Shown here: positions 48,100 through 56,276 of the stretch, piece after piece
Numbering within the stretch: position 1 is the first letter of the stretch
How the letters are laid out: each line of letters opens with the position of its first letter
DNA from: Streptomyces sp. NBC_00461
Lineage (GTDB): Bacteria > Actinomycetota > Actinomycetes > Streptomycetales > Streptomycetaceae
DNA: 64,000 bases
Assembly: GCF_036013935.1 (NCBI RefSeq)
Contig: NZ_CP107902.1
Coordinates: forward strand, 9,767,001-9,831,000
Direction: 5' to 3'
The notes under the pieces: model-generated
Databases searched by the model: none
What the model was told of the DNA's origin: nothing
Seen by the model: only the letters and a program-made list of their open reading frames with translations
Position numbers and translations under genes: made by a program

Positions 48100-48125
48100 A
48101 TGCCCAGAGCAGGAACTTCTAAAAC
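48100..48125 (-). promoter_or_regulatory. SigB-type promoter candidate for the second sigma gene
   Basis: Minus strand: GTTT (48125-48122), 16-nt spacer, GGGCAT (48105-48100). It nearly repeats the element before the first sigma gene (GTTT-N15-GGGCAT). The predicted leader is about 130 nt. Confidence 0.5.
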
Positions 48126-48189
48126 AAAACGGACGAAGAGTGCGAACCCGGTATGTGCTTGACCGTCTGCTTGACCGTCCCTTGGGATC

Positions 48190-48212
48190 ATTACCTCTGC
48201 TACAGAGGTAAT
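48190..48212. promoter_or_regulatory. Palindromic MarR operator candidate
   Basis: Perfect inverted repeat: ATTACCTCTG at 48190-48199 and CAGAGGTAAT at 48203-48212 around three bases. It ends 8 bp before the GTG of the MarR gene, so bound repressor would block the MarR-ABC operon. Length and AT-flanked symmetry fit MarR dimers. Confidence 0.75.
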
Positions 48213-48220
48213 CTGCTGAC

Positions 48221-48673
48221 GTGGAACCGGAAACCTTCCCGGACGAGCTGATCGACGCCCTCATCGGCGTCCAGCGGCTTCTCCGGCGCCGTCTGCGCCC
48301 CCAGATCGCCCCGCAGCTGCGCGGCGCCGAGGTCGAACTGCTGCGCCTGGTCGTGACCCGGCCCGGCGTCGGCATCTCCGACGCCGCCAAGGAGCTGCAC
48401 CTGGCCGGCAACTCGGTGTCGACGCTGGTCAACCAGTTGTCCCGGCAGGGCTATCTGGTCCGCGAGACCGACCCCGCCGACCGGCGCGCCGCCCGGCTGA
48501 TGCCGACTCCCGCGGCCGAGGCCCGCCTCAGCGAGTGGCGCAAACGGCGCGCCGAACTCGTACGAGGCGGGCTGTCCCGTCTCCACGAGACGGACCGGGA
48601 GGCACTGCGCGCGGCCGTTCCGGCCCTGCGCGAGCTGGCCGACACCCTGCACGAGGAGGCCGAGGAGTCATGA
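48221..48673 (+). CDS. MarR family regulator
   Basis: 150 residues from GTG 48221. The winged HTH is clear: GVGISDAAKELHLAGNSVST, LVNQLSRQGYLVRETDPADRRA (the wing with the DxRxx motif). It probably represses its own operon with the downstream ABC exporter through the palindrome at 48190-48212. Its stop overlaps the ATPase gene start (ATGA at 48670). The ligand is presumably an exported drug or antibiotic-like molecule. The start has no clear ribosome site, so the mRNA may be nearly leaderless. Confidence 0.93.
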   Translation: MEPETFPDELIDALIGVQRLLRRRLRPQIAPQLRGAEVELLRLVVTRPGVGISDAAKELHLAGNSVSTLVNQLSRQGYLVRETDPADRRAARLMPTPAAEARLSEWRKRRAELVRGGLSRLHETDREALRAAVPALRELADTLHEEAEES

Positions 48674-49530
48674 CGCAGGACGCTGACACCGGTCGGGCCG
48701 AGGCCGTCACCTGCACCGGACTCGCCTACACCTTCGGTGAGACCAACGCGGTCGACGGACTCGAACTGTCCGTGCGGGAGGGCGAGGTCTTCGGACTGCT
48801 CGGCCCGAACGGCGCCGGGAAGACGACCGCGATCCGGTGCATCACCACGCTGCTGCCGGTCCCCGCCGGAATGGTCCGTGTCTTCGGCCATGACGCGGCC
48901 GGGGACCGGATGGCCGTACGCCGCCTGCTCGGCTACGTGCCGCAGCAACTGTCCGCCGACGCGGGCCTCACCGGCCGCGAGAACGTGGCACTTTTCGCCC
49001 GCGTCTTCGACGTCCCCCGCGGCGAACGCGCCGACCGCGTCGGCCAGGCCCTGAACGCCGTGGACCTCACCGACGCCGCCGACCGGCTGGCCGGCACCTA
49101 CTCCGGTGGCATGGTCCGCCGGCTGGAACTCGCGCAGGCACTCGTCAGCGCACCCCGCCTGCTGATCCTCGACGAGCCGACCATCGGCCTCGACCCGATC
49201 GCCCGCACCGGGGTGTGGGAGCACATCAACGCCGTACGCACCGCCACCGGCATGACCGTGCTGGTGACCACCCACTACATGGACGAGGCCGACCAGTACT
49301 GCGACCGGGTCGCCCTGATGCACCGAGGCCGCATCCGGGCCCTCGGCACCCCGGACGAGCTCAGGGAGGGGCTCGGCGAGCGCCGGCGCGCCGCCGGCGC
49401 CGGGGCCACGGACCCGCTGCCCACACTGGAGGACGTCTTCCGCGACGTCGCGGGCAGTGGCCTCGACGACCAGGCAGGAGATTTCCGCGATGTCCGAAGC
49501 ACCCGCCGCACCGCGAACCGCGTCGGCTGA
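48670..49530 (+). CDS. ABC exporter ATP-binding protein (DrrA-like)
   Basis: 286 residues. Walker A GLLGPNGAGKTT, Q loop YVPQQLSAD, signature YSGGMVRRLELAQAL, Walker B LLILDEPTIGLDP, switch His in VTTHYMDEA, then the DrrA-type C-terminal tail (GTPDELREGLGE; PTLEDVFRDVAG). It powers the ABC-2 permease encoded by the next gene, with which it overlaps by 41 bp. Regulated by the upstream MarR protein. Substrate: probably a hydrophobic drug. Confidence 0.95.
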   Translation: MTQDADTGRAEAVTCTGLAYTFGETNAVDGLELSVREGEVFGLLGPNGAGKTTAIRCITTLLPVPAGMVRVFGHDAAGDRMAVRRLLGYVPQQLSADAGLTGRENVALFARVFDVPRGERADRVGQALNAVDLTDAADRLAGTYSGGMVRRLELAQALVSAPRLLILDEPTIGLDPIARTGVWEHINAVRTATGMTVLVTTHYMDEADQYCDRVALMHRGRIRALGTPDELREGLGERRRAAGAGATDPLPTLEDVFRDVAGSGLDDQAGDFRDVRSTRRTANRVG

Positions 49531-50350
49531 CCCCACGCGCACAGACGGCATCGACCTTCTTCTGCGGCCGCCCCAGCCCCGCGCGGGCTGGCGGGTGCTG
49601 CCCGCCCGGGTGGGGGCGATGTGCGCCGTCGAACTGCAGAAGCTGCGCCACGACCGCACCGAGCTGTACACCCGCGCGGTGCAGCCCGCCCTGTGGCTGC
49701 TGATCTTCGGACAGACCTTCACCCGGATCAAGGCGATACCCACCGGCGGCATCCCCTACGTCGACTACCTGGCGCCCGGCATCATCGCCCAGTCCGCGAT
49801 GTTCATCGCCATCTTCTACGGCATCCAGATCATCTGGGAGCGGGACGCGGGCATCCTCAACAAGCTGCTGGTCACGCCGACTCCGCGCTCGGCGCTGATC
49901 ACCAGCAAGGCGTTCGCGGCCGGGGTGAAGTCCCTGATCCAGGCCGTCGTCGTCGTTCTCATCGCCGCGCTGCTCGGAGTGGCGCTCACCTGGAACCCGC
50001 TGAAGCTGCTCGGTGTCGCCGGGATCGTGATCCTCGGATCCGCCTTCTTCTCCTGCCTGTCGATGTCCATCGCCGGCATCGTCCTCAGCCGCGACCGCCT
50101 CATGGGCATCGGACAGGCCATCACGATGCCGCTGTTCTTCGGCTCCAACGCCCTCTACCCCGTCTCGATCATGCCGGGCTGGCTCCAGGCCATCAGCAAG
50201 ATCAACCCCCTGAGCTACCAAGTGGACGCCCTGCGCGGCCTTCTCCTCGGCACGCACGCGCACATGGCCCTCGATTTCGGGGTGCTGCTCGTGGCCGCCG
50301 CGCTCGGCATCACCGCCGCGTCCTCGCTCCTCGGCCGGCTGGCCCGCTGA
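49490..50350 (+). CDS. ABC-2 type exporter permease (DrrB-like)
   Basis: 286 residues with about six membrane helices. The ABC-2 signature region LYPVSIMPGWLQAISKINPLSYQVDALRGL is present. ATG 49490 has AGGAG upstream and lies 41 bp inside the ATPase gene, implying translational coupling. It forms the membrane channel of the MarR-controlled exporter. A 20-bp near-palindrome begins at its stop codon (50350). Confidence 0.94.
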   Translation: MSEAPAAPRTASADPTRTDGIDLLLRPPQPRAGWRVLPARVGAMCAVELQKLRHDRTELYTRAVQPALWLLIFGQTFTRIKAIPTGGIPYVDYLAPGIIAQSAMFIAIFYGIQIIWERDAGILNKLLVTPTPRSALITSKAFAAGVKSLIQAVVVVLIAALLGVALTWNPLKLLGVAGIVILGSAFFSCLSMSIAGIVLSRDRLMGIGQAITMPLFFGSNALYPVSIMPGWLQAISKINPLSYQVDALRGLLLGTHAHMALDFGVLLVAAALGITAASSLLGRLAR

Positions 50351-50369
50351 TCATGTTCCGGAACGTGAT
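50350..50369. promoter_or_regulatory. 20-bp near-perfect palindrome after the ABC permease
   Basis: ATCATGTTCC / GGAACGTGAT, nine of ten symmetric pairs, no loop. The lack of a loop argues against a terminator; it looks like a protein-binding site for the downstream gene at 50541. Confidence 0.45.
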
Positions 50370-50429
50370 GTGCGGCACGCGCGTGTGCCCGTCCGTCCCG
50401 CCCGTCCGTCAGTTCTTCCTGCGCAGCGC

Positions 50430-50444
50430 TTGATCACTGATCAA
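50430..50444. promoter_or_regulatory. Palindrome TTGATCA-C-TGATCAA upstream of gene 50541
   Basis: Perfect 7-bp half-sites around one base, 97 bp before the GTG at 50541, in an AT-richer stretch. Operator or promoter-overlapping site candidate. Confidence 0.45.
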
Positions 50445-50540
50445 GGGGGTGAATTCGCTGGCCACAGCGCATTCTGCTCATTTGACAGTGCACTGAGCGC
50501 ACAGATAGGAAGCAGCTCTCTGAGGTCGAAGAGGTGGACT

Positions 50541-51062
50541 GTGTACGAGCCGAACGTGGTCGGGGACTGGCAGGAGTACGACGAGCATGCCGGCCTGCGT
50601 GTCCGCGTCCACCGTCTGGAAGCCGCCGAGCCGCCGCGCGGACGGGACGACGCGGCCGAGGGACTCACGTACTTCTGTGTCCGGGTGACCGTCGAGAACC
50701 GTGGCAGCGGGCACTCCACCATCCATCTCGAGGACGGCCAGATCGACGTACGGATCGGCCCCGACGGTGAGGCCGCGTTCATCGACTGGCGCAACTCGCA
50801 GTTCATCGAGGGCTTCGACGTCTATCCGCTGCGCCGGGCCACCGCCGTGCTGTTCGCGGCGGGCCCCGAGGCCGGCCTCGGCCAGGTCGACGTGCAGATC
50901 CAGCTGCGGGTCGACGAGGAGTGGGCCGACCGCCGCCTGTGGGCCGGCGGTATCGGAATGCACGAGGACGCCGTCGGCGCCCACACGGGTGCGGCACGGG
51001 ACAGCCTGGCCCACCAGGTGAGCAACTTCCTCAGGGACCAGGCGGAAGAGGGCACGGCCTGA
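50541..51062 (+). CDS. Hypothetical protein, beta-rich, 173 aa
   Basis: 173 residues from GTG 50541, with GAGG 6 nt upstream. It is soluble and rich in beta-strand-forming stretches (LTYFCVRVTVENRGSGHSTI; QIDVRIGPDGEAAFIDWR), which recalls immunoglobulin-like DUF4352-type folds; there is no signal peptide, unlike most DUF4352 proteins. The C-terminus is amphipathic helix. No function can be assigned. Isolated, convergent with hemC, preceded by two palindromes. Confidence 0.75.
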   Translation: MYEPNVVGDWQEYDEHAGLRVRVHRLEAAEPPRGRDDAAEGLTYFCVRVTVENRGSGHSTIHLEDGQIDVRIGPDGEAAFIDWRNSQFIEGFDVYPLRRATAVLFAAGPEAGLGQVDVQIQLRVDEEWADRRLWAGGIGMHEDAVGAHTGAARDSLAHQVSNFLRDQAEEGTA

Positions 51063-51089
51063 GCCGCGCCCGCCCGGTCCGCTGCCCGC

Positions 51090-52025
51090 TCAGTGCGGGA
51101 TGCCGTCGATGAGCTCGCGGGCGCCCTGACGCAGCAGGGCCACGGCGACCGATGTGCCCAGGGTCGCCGGGTCGAGCCGGCCGGCCCACTCGTGGGCGTT
51201 GAGCCGGGTCTTGCCGTCCGGGGTGAACACGCAGGCCCGCAGCGACAGTTCGCCGCCGTGGTCCATGCGCGCGTACCCCGCGATCGGGCTGTTGCAGTGC
51301 CCCTGCAGGACGTGCAGCAGCATGCGCTCGGCGGTGGCCTCCCGGTGGGTGTCCGGATCACCGAGTCCGCTGACCACGTCGATGACTTCGGTGTCGCCCT
51401 CCCGGCACTGCAGGGCGAGGATGCCCGCGCCGATGGACGGCATCATCGCCTCGGGGGAGAGGATCTCGCTGATCACGTCCTCGCGGCCGATGCGTTCCAG
51501 GCCCGACACCGCGAGCAGCAGCGCGTCCGCCTCGCCGGCCGCCAGTTTCGCGAGCCGCCGGTTGGCGTTCCCGCGGAACGGCACGCACTCCAGGTGCGGG
51601 TGGGTGGCGGCGAGTTGGGCGACCCGGCGCACCGAGAAGGTACCGATCCGGGTCCCGTCCGGGAGCTCGTCCAGGGTGAGGCCGCCCGGATGGACCAGGG
51701 CGTCACGGATGTCGTCCCGCTTCAGGAACGCGGCGAACGTCGTGCCTGCCGGCAGCGGCCGGTCGGCCGGCACGTCCTTGAGGCAGTGCACCGCGAGATC
51801 GGCCTCGCCCGCGAGCAGCGCGGCGTCCACCTCCTTGGTGAACGCCCCCTTGCCCTCCACCATGGACAGGGCGCCCATCCACTTGTCACCGGTCGTCTTC
51901 ACCGGCACGACCTCGGTGCGCACACCGGGATGCAGGACCGCCAACTCGGCGCGGACACGCTCCACTTGGGCGAGCGCCATGGGCGAGTCGCGGGAGACGA
52001 TACGGATCAGTTCGGGGACGGACAT
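51090..52025 (-). CDS. hemC: Hydroxymethylbilane synthase (porphobilinogen deaminase) HemC-like
   Basis: 311 residues. HemC features: [14 protein letters not shown], the catalytic-site HCLKDVP (canonical HSLKDVP; Ser to Cys), [25 protein letters not shown] and the dipyrromethane-binding loop [11 protein letters not shown] with Cys244. All cofactor-essential residues seem kept, so it is probably active, but the substitutions set it apart from housekeeping HemC. It stands alone, without hemA, hemD or hemB, suggesting a second copy or a specialised tetrapyrrole role. ATG 52025 chosen from the conserved start. Confidence 0.92.
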   Translation of the reverse strand: MSVPELIRIVSRDSPMALAQVERVRAELAVLHPGVRTEVVPVKTTGDKWMGALSMVEGKGAFTKEVDAALLAGEADLAVHCLKDVPADRPLPAGTTFAAFLKRDDIRDALVHPGGLTLDELPDGTRIGTFSVRRVAQLAATHPHLECVPFRGNANRRLAKLAAGEADALLLAVSGLERIGREDVISEILSPEAMMPSIGAGILALQCREGDTEVIDVVSGLGDPDTHREATAERMLLHVLQGHCNSPIAGYARMDHGGELSLRACVFTPDGKTRLNAHEWAGRLDPATLGTSVAVALLRQGARELIDGIPH

Positions 52026-52177
52026 GCGGACACGATAGACCCCTGAACCAGGGCGCCCGTGCGGTACCGCTCGATCGCGACCCGAATCACGCCACAGGAA
52101 TGCGCGGACGCGCCCCGTACGGACTGCCGGGCTCCGGCGTGTACAGCGACCAGGCCCGGCACACGCACCCCACGCGT

Positions 52178-53362
52178 CTACCGCGACTCCGCGACCGCGC
52201 GTACCGGCTTGTCCTCGGGCCAGGTCAGCACGGCGAGGGCGCCCACGGTGAGCATCCCGCCGGCCAGGAAGGTGCCGCGCGCGCCGGTGAGCGGCAGCAG
52301 GGCTCCGCCGAGGAGGGCGCCGGCGGCCACACCCGCGTTGAAGGCTGCCGAGTTGGCCGCGAGTGCCGACTCGGTGCGGCCCGGCGCCACCCGTAGGACC
52401 TGGCTCTGCGTCGCCATGAAGACCGGCGCCACCGAGGCGCCGAGCAGCATGAGCAGGGCGACCGCCGCCACCTGACTGCTCGCTGCCGCGTAGAGGCCGA
52501 GCAGGGCCGCCGCCTGGGTGGCCACCGGCACGGTGAGCGTGGCGCGCGGGAAGCGGTCGAGGAGCGGTCCGGCGAGCGCGACACCGGCCAGTGCGGCCGC
52601 CCCGAACGCGAACAGCACGCCGCTCATCGCGTCCTCGCCGAACCCGCCGACGTCCTCCAACAGCACGACGACGTACGTGAATCCCGCGAACACCCCCGTC
52701 ACCGACAGGGCGGTGGTGGCCACGACGACGAAGAACCGGCGCCGGTCCGGGGCGACGCCGTACGCGGCATGGCCCTCCTGGGGGTGGGAGGTCGGGAGCA
52801 GGGCGGCTACGACGACGAGGGAGGCCAGCGCAAGCGCGCCGAGCACCGCGAACGGCGCGTGCCAGCCGCCGCGACCACCCAGCCAGGTCCCCGCCGGAAC
52901 GCCGAGGACCGTGGCCAGCGAACCGCCGACCGACAGCAACCCCATGACGCGGCCCCGCCGTCCGGGAGGGAACAGTCCGACCGCGACCGGCCCCATCAGC
53001 ACCCAGAACGACGCCTGCGCGAGCGCGGTGCCCACCCGCGCCGCCAGCACCAGCGCGTACGAGATGCTCCCCAGCGCCGACACCCAGCTGGCAGCCGCCA
53101 GCAGTCCCAGCAGCCCGGCGAGCAGGTACCGGCGGGGCACGGAGCGGGTGAGACGGGCGGCCGGCAGCGACACCACGGCCACTGTCAGCCCGTACCCGGT
53201 GACCAGCGCGCCGACGGCCGTGGGCGACACCCGCAGGTCGGCCGCCATGAGCGACAGCAGTCCCGTGGGGAGGTTCTCGGCGGTGTTGAAGGTGAAGGCC
53301 GCCAGCATCAGGGCCGCGACGACGGCGCTCCTGCGCCATGCGGCCGGACGTACGCTGCCCAT
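52178..53362 (-). CDS. MFS transporter (DHA1-type drug/arabinose efflux)
   Basis: 394 residues, about 12 membrane helices, from ATG 53362 (AGAAGGG upstream). Family-typical segments: [17 protein letters not shown] after TM1, [17 protein letters not shown] in loop 2-3, and [24 protein letters not shown]. Resembles AraJ/CmlR-like exporters. It is divergent from a regulator gene at 53485 across 122 bp, a common exporter-repressor arrangement. Confidence 0.92.
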   Translation of the reverse strand: MGSVRPAAWRRSAVVAALMLAAFTFNTAENLPTGLLSLMAADLRVSPTAVGALVTGYGLTVAVVSLPAARLTRSVPRRYLLAGLLGLLAAASWVSALGSISYALVLAARVGTALAQASFWVLMGPVAVGLFPPGRRGRVMGLLSVGGSLATVLGVPAGTWLGGRGGWHAPFAVLGALALASLVVVAALLPTSHPQEGHAAYGVAPDRRRFFVVVATTALSVTGVFAGFTYVVVLLEDVGGFGEDAMSGVLFAFGAAALAGVALAGPLLDRFPRATLTVPVATQAAALLGLYAAASSQVAAVALLMLLGASVAPVFMATQSQVLRVAPGRTESALAANSAAFNAGVAAGALLGGALLPLTGARGTFLAGGMLTVGALAVLTWPEDKPVRAVAESR

Positions 53363-53484
53363 CCAGGTGCCCTTCTGGGTGTCGGGAAAGAGTCGGGGCA
53401 AGCGTGCTGATCCCGCGGCACGGGCTTCTACTGTTTCGTTCCAGACCGAATCGCATCCGACCGGCATCGCCCACGGAGGCCGTC

Positions 53485-54474
53485 TTGCCGCTGACCCTGC
53501 ATCTGGGCTCCGCCGACCTGACGCGCTGCCGGTTCGCGATCTCGCCCCTGTGCCAGACCCACGAGGCCCTGCGCATGCTGCGCCGCCCGTCCCGGCATGG
53601 CTACCACCGCGCCTGGCTGCGCCGGACGGGCCGTACCCTGGCCGGCCTGGATCTCACGCTCCTGTGGCTGTTCGTCCCGCGCCCCGGCGGCTACACCCCG
53701 GACTTCCTCGGCCCGCCGCCCGACCAGCCGTACCCCTCCATCGACGACGAACTGGCCAGGATGCGTGCCACCGACCCCGCGCTCGCCCGCGTCGAGATGG
53801 CCCGCTCGCTCGCCTGCACGCCCGGCCTCACCGTGTCACCGCCGGGGCGCGCCGCCCTCGACGACCCGGCCGGCACCGTACGCCGCCTCGCCGATCTCAC
53901 CGAACTGGCCTGGCACGCCCTGATCGCCCCGGACTGGCCGCGCCACCGCGCCGTGCTGGAAGCCGACATCGCGCACCGCTCCCGGAAGGCCGCCGACGGC
54001 GGCCTCGACGCGCTGCTCACCGGCCTGCACCCCGCCGTCGACTGGGCCGGCCACAGCCTCACCCTGCGCATGTACGAGGACCAGGCGGTCGCCCAACGGC
54101 CCGACGGGCGGGGCATCCTGCTCATGCCCAGCGTGTTCGTGTGGCCGGATGTGGTCAGCGCCTACGCGCGCCCCTGGCAACCGACGGTCCTCTACCCGGC
54201 CATGGGGATGGGCCGCCTGCACACCGTCCCGGCACCGCGGCCGCCCGAGGCCCTCGCGCGGCTGCTGGGCCACCACCGCGCCGCGCTGCTCACCGGCCTG
54301 ACGATGCCCGCCTCCACCTCGGAACTCGCGGTCCGGCACAGCCTGGCCCCGTCCACTGTCTCGTCCCATCTGACGGCCTTGCGCGCGGCAGGGCTGCTCG
54401 ATGCGCGGCGCCAGGGTTACTACGTGCTGTACCGGCGCACGGCGTTGGGAGACGCGCTGGTGGCGGGCGGATAG
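53485..54474 (+). CDS. ArsR-like winged-helix regulator with large N-terminal domain
   Basis: 329 residues from TTG 53485, supported by GGAGG 6 nt upstream. The C-terminal ~65 residues form an ArsR-type winged helix ([41 protein letters not shown]). The N-terminal ~260 residues are an uncharacterised domain common in Streptomyces ArsR-like regulators ([33 protein letters not shown]). It probably controls the divergent MFS exporter. Ligand unknown; no metal-binding Cys pair is seen. Confidence 0.87.
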   Translation: MPLTLHLGSADLTRCRFAISPLCQTHEALRMLRRPSRHGYHRAWLRRTGRTLAGLDLTLLWLFVPRPGGYTPDFLGPPPDQPYPSIDDELARMRATDPALARVEMARSLACTPGLTVSPPGRAALDDPAGTVRRLADLTELAWHALIAPDWPRHRAVLEADIAHRSRKAADGGLDALLTGLHPAVDWAGHSLTLRMYEDQAVAQRPDGRGILLMPSVFVWPDVVSAYARPWQPTVLYPAMGMGRLHTVPAPRPPEALARLLGHHRAALLTGLTMPASTSELAVRHSLAPSTVSSHLTALRAAGLLDARRQGYYVLYRRTALGDALVAGG

Positions 54475-54672
54475 GGGCGCCTCCCGAGGGCGGGCGGAAT
54501 CTCAGACGGGCCTCAGGCGGGCCCGTGGGTCGAGTCCTGCCGGACGGACGGGTCGATTCCCAGGGCCGCCGGACCGAAGCCGAAGGGCTCGCTCGGATTC
54601 CGTGGGAAGCCCGCGGCGCGGCTGGACGACACGCACACGCGCATGGCGTTCGCGCGAGACGTCGGCGAGCGG

Positions 54673-55290
54673 TCAGAGGCCGGCGAGCAAGGAGTCGAGC
54701 GGGGCGGGTACGCGGTCGGGGTCGAGGGCCTCGACGAGGACGCGGCCGTAGCGGATCTTGCGCCCCTTCTTGGTACCGAGGAAGCGCCGCAGCTGTTGCT
54801 GTGCGGTGCGGCCCTGCTGTGCGGGCTGTCGCAGGAAGGTCTGCAGGGCGCGCAGGTCGCCTTCCGCCCGGACGAGTTCCTCCACCCGGGCCACGCCCAG
54901 GGCGCGGATGAGTTCGTCCTCCAGATCTGCCGCGCAGACGAAGAAGCCGTCCTGTGCCGCGCCGACCCGCTCCAGGGCGCGGGCGTAGTAGGGACGCTCG
55001 CGTTCGTCGCACAGTCCCGTGAGACGAAGGCCGAGACCGGGTGGCCCGAGGAGATCGGCGAACCGGCCGACGCTCATCGCACCGCCCATCGGCAGGACGC
55101 AGACTCCTTCGGCCGCCAGGTCCCGGCCCCGACGCGTGGCCAGTGCGCCGACCGCGGCGGCATCGCTCGGCCCTTCGAGCAGGACCGCCGCCCGGAGGGG
55201 CAGTCGTGCGGACAGCTCGCGCGCGAGGTCGCCGTTGCCACCGGCAGCCCAGACGGTGACCGCTTCCCGGAACGACCCCATGTCAGCCAT
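54673..55290 (-). CDS. Stand-alone TOPRIM (OLD-nuclease-like) protein
   Basis: 205 residues from ATG 55290 (or Met4, 55281). VLLEGPSDAAAVGALATRRG is the TOPRIM glutamate strand (LEGxSD) and LRLTGLCDERE supplies the DxE-type acidic residues, as in OLD-family nucleases. The ATPase domain of OLD proteins is missing, so it is a TOPRIM-only form, known in Streptomyces as ATP-dependent-endonuclease-like proteins. A basic C-terminal part (KKGRKIRYGRVLVEAL) may bind nucleic acid. No partner gene is adjacent; activity is uncertain. Confidence 0.82.
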   Translation of the reverse strand: MADMGSFREAVTVWAAGGNGDLARELSARLPLRAAVLLEGPSDAAAVGALATRRGRDLAAEGVCVLPMGGAMSVGRFADLLGPPGLGLRLTGLCDERERPYYARALERVGAAQDGFFVCAADLEDELIRALGVARVEELVRAEGDLRALQTFLRQPAQQGRTAQQQLRRFLGTKKGRKIRYGRVLVEALDPDRVPAPLDSLLAGL

Positions 55291-55489
55291 ACGACGAGTC
55301 TCGGCTCGCCACCGGCCTCGGCGCCAGGGGATTTCGGCCGGTGCCCCGGTCGTCGGTGAGCAGTTCAGCGCGGGTGGTCGGCCCGGACGCTGCCGTGGCC
55401 ACGGCGGGACTCGCCCGTCCAGGAACGACTCGCCGGATTCGGCAGCGGGACGCCTGCGCTCGTGAGCCGCGGTGAATGAGGGAGTGAGT

Positions 55490-55525
55490 GGGGGAGTGGA
55501 GGGGGAAAAGGACGGGGGACTCGGG
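55490..55525 (+). other. G-run tract with quadruplex pattern
   Basis: Runs of five G at 55490-55494, 55501-55505, 55514-55518 and three at 55523-55525, loops 4-8 nt, inside a purine-rich segment (55471-55560) just upstream of the flavin reductase gene on the plus strand. Confidence 0.6.
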
Positions 55526-55565
55526 CGGTGTTCAGGGGGAGCGAGATGCGGAGTGAGGAAGCAGC

Positions 55566-56045
55566 ATGACGGACATCGACGCCTTCACGAGCCGGCTGAA
55601 CCCCGACATGTGCGTGGTCACGGCCGAGACGACCGCGGAGCGGTCGGGGTGCCTGGTCGGCTTCGCCTCGCAGTGCTCCATCCGGCCGGTGCGTTTCGTG
55701 GTGTGGCTCTCCAAGGCCAACCACACCTACCCCGTGGCCTGTGCCGCGGACTGTCTGGCCGTTCACCTGCTGACCCGTGACCAGCACGAGCTGGCGGCGC
55801 TGTTCGGCGGGCGGACGGGCGACTCGGTCGACAAGTTCGCAGGGGTGCCGTGGAAGCGGGGGTACGGCGGGTCGGCGGTCCTGGAGGACGCCGCGGCCTG
55901 GTTCGTCGGCACCGTGGACCGCCGCGTCGACGGAGGCGATCACGTCGGGTTCGTCCTGGAGCCCGTGGAGTGGGGCGGCCGTGCCGAGGGCCCCTTGCTG
56001 CGGCTCGACGACGTCCTCGACATCAGCCCCGGCCACCCGGCATGA
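55566..56045 (+). CDS. Flavin reductase-like FMN-binding protein
   Basis: 159 residues of the flavin-reductase/FMN split-barrel fold: MCVVTAETTAERSGCLVGFASQCSIRPVRFVV matches the N-terminal FMN-binding strand pair, later HLLTRDQHELAALFGG and DKFAGVPWKRG. It could supply reduced FMN or act as an FMN-dependent reductase; substrate unknown. ATG 55566 has GAGGAAG upstream. The 3' end carries the first copy of a 16-bp direct repeat. Confidence 0.86.
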   Translation: MTDIDAFTSRLNPDMCVVTAETTAERSGCLVGFASQCSIRPVRFVVWLSKANHTYPVACAADCLAVHLLTRDQHELAALFGGRTGDSVDKFAGVPWKRGYGGSAVLEDAAAWFVGTVDRRVDGGDHVGFVLEPVEWGGRAEGPLLRLDDVLDISPGHPA

Positions 56046-56080
56046 CATCGGCCGCGACACTCGCCATGACATCGGCCGCG
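56041..56080. repeat. 16-bp direct repeat at the flavin reductase 3' end
   Basis: CATGACATCGGCCGCG occurs at 56041-56056 (overlapping the stop codon) and exactly at 56065-56080, 24 bp apart. It lies about 200 bp before the MMPL gene; significance unknown. Confidence 0.7.
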
Positions 56081-56276
56081 CTTCTGCGCGATCGCGCCGT
56101 CTGACGGAATCTCACGTTCCGCGACCACCCCTGAGTGGCCTGTTTCATGGTCACTACAATATGAGCTCAAGACAACCATTCGGTCGGCCCGTTGGACGCG
56201 TGCCGGCCGGGGTCGCCGATGCCAGGGTCCGCTCCCCGGGCTGCGGTGATCTTCCTGCCCAGGAGGACCATTCCGC

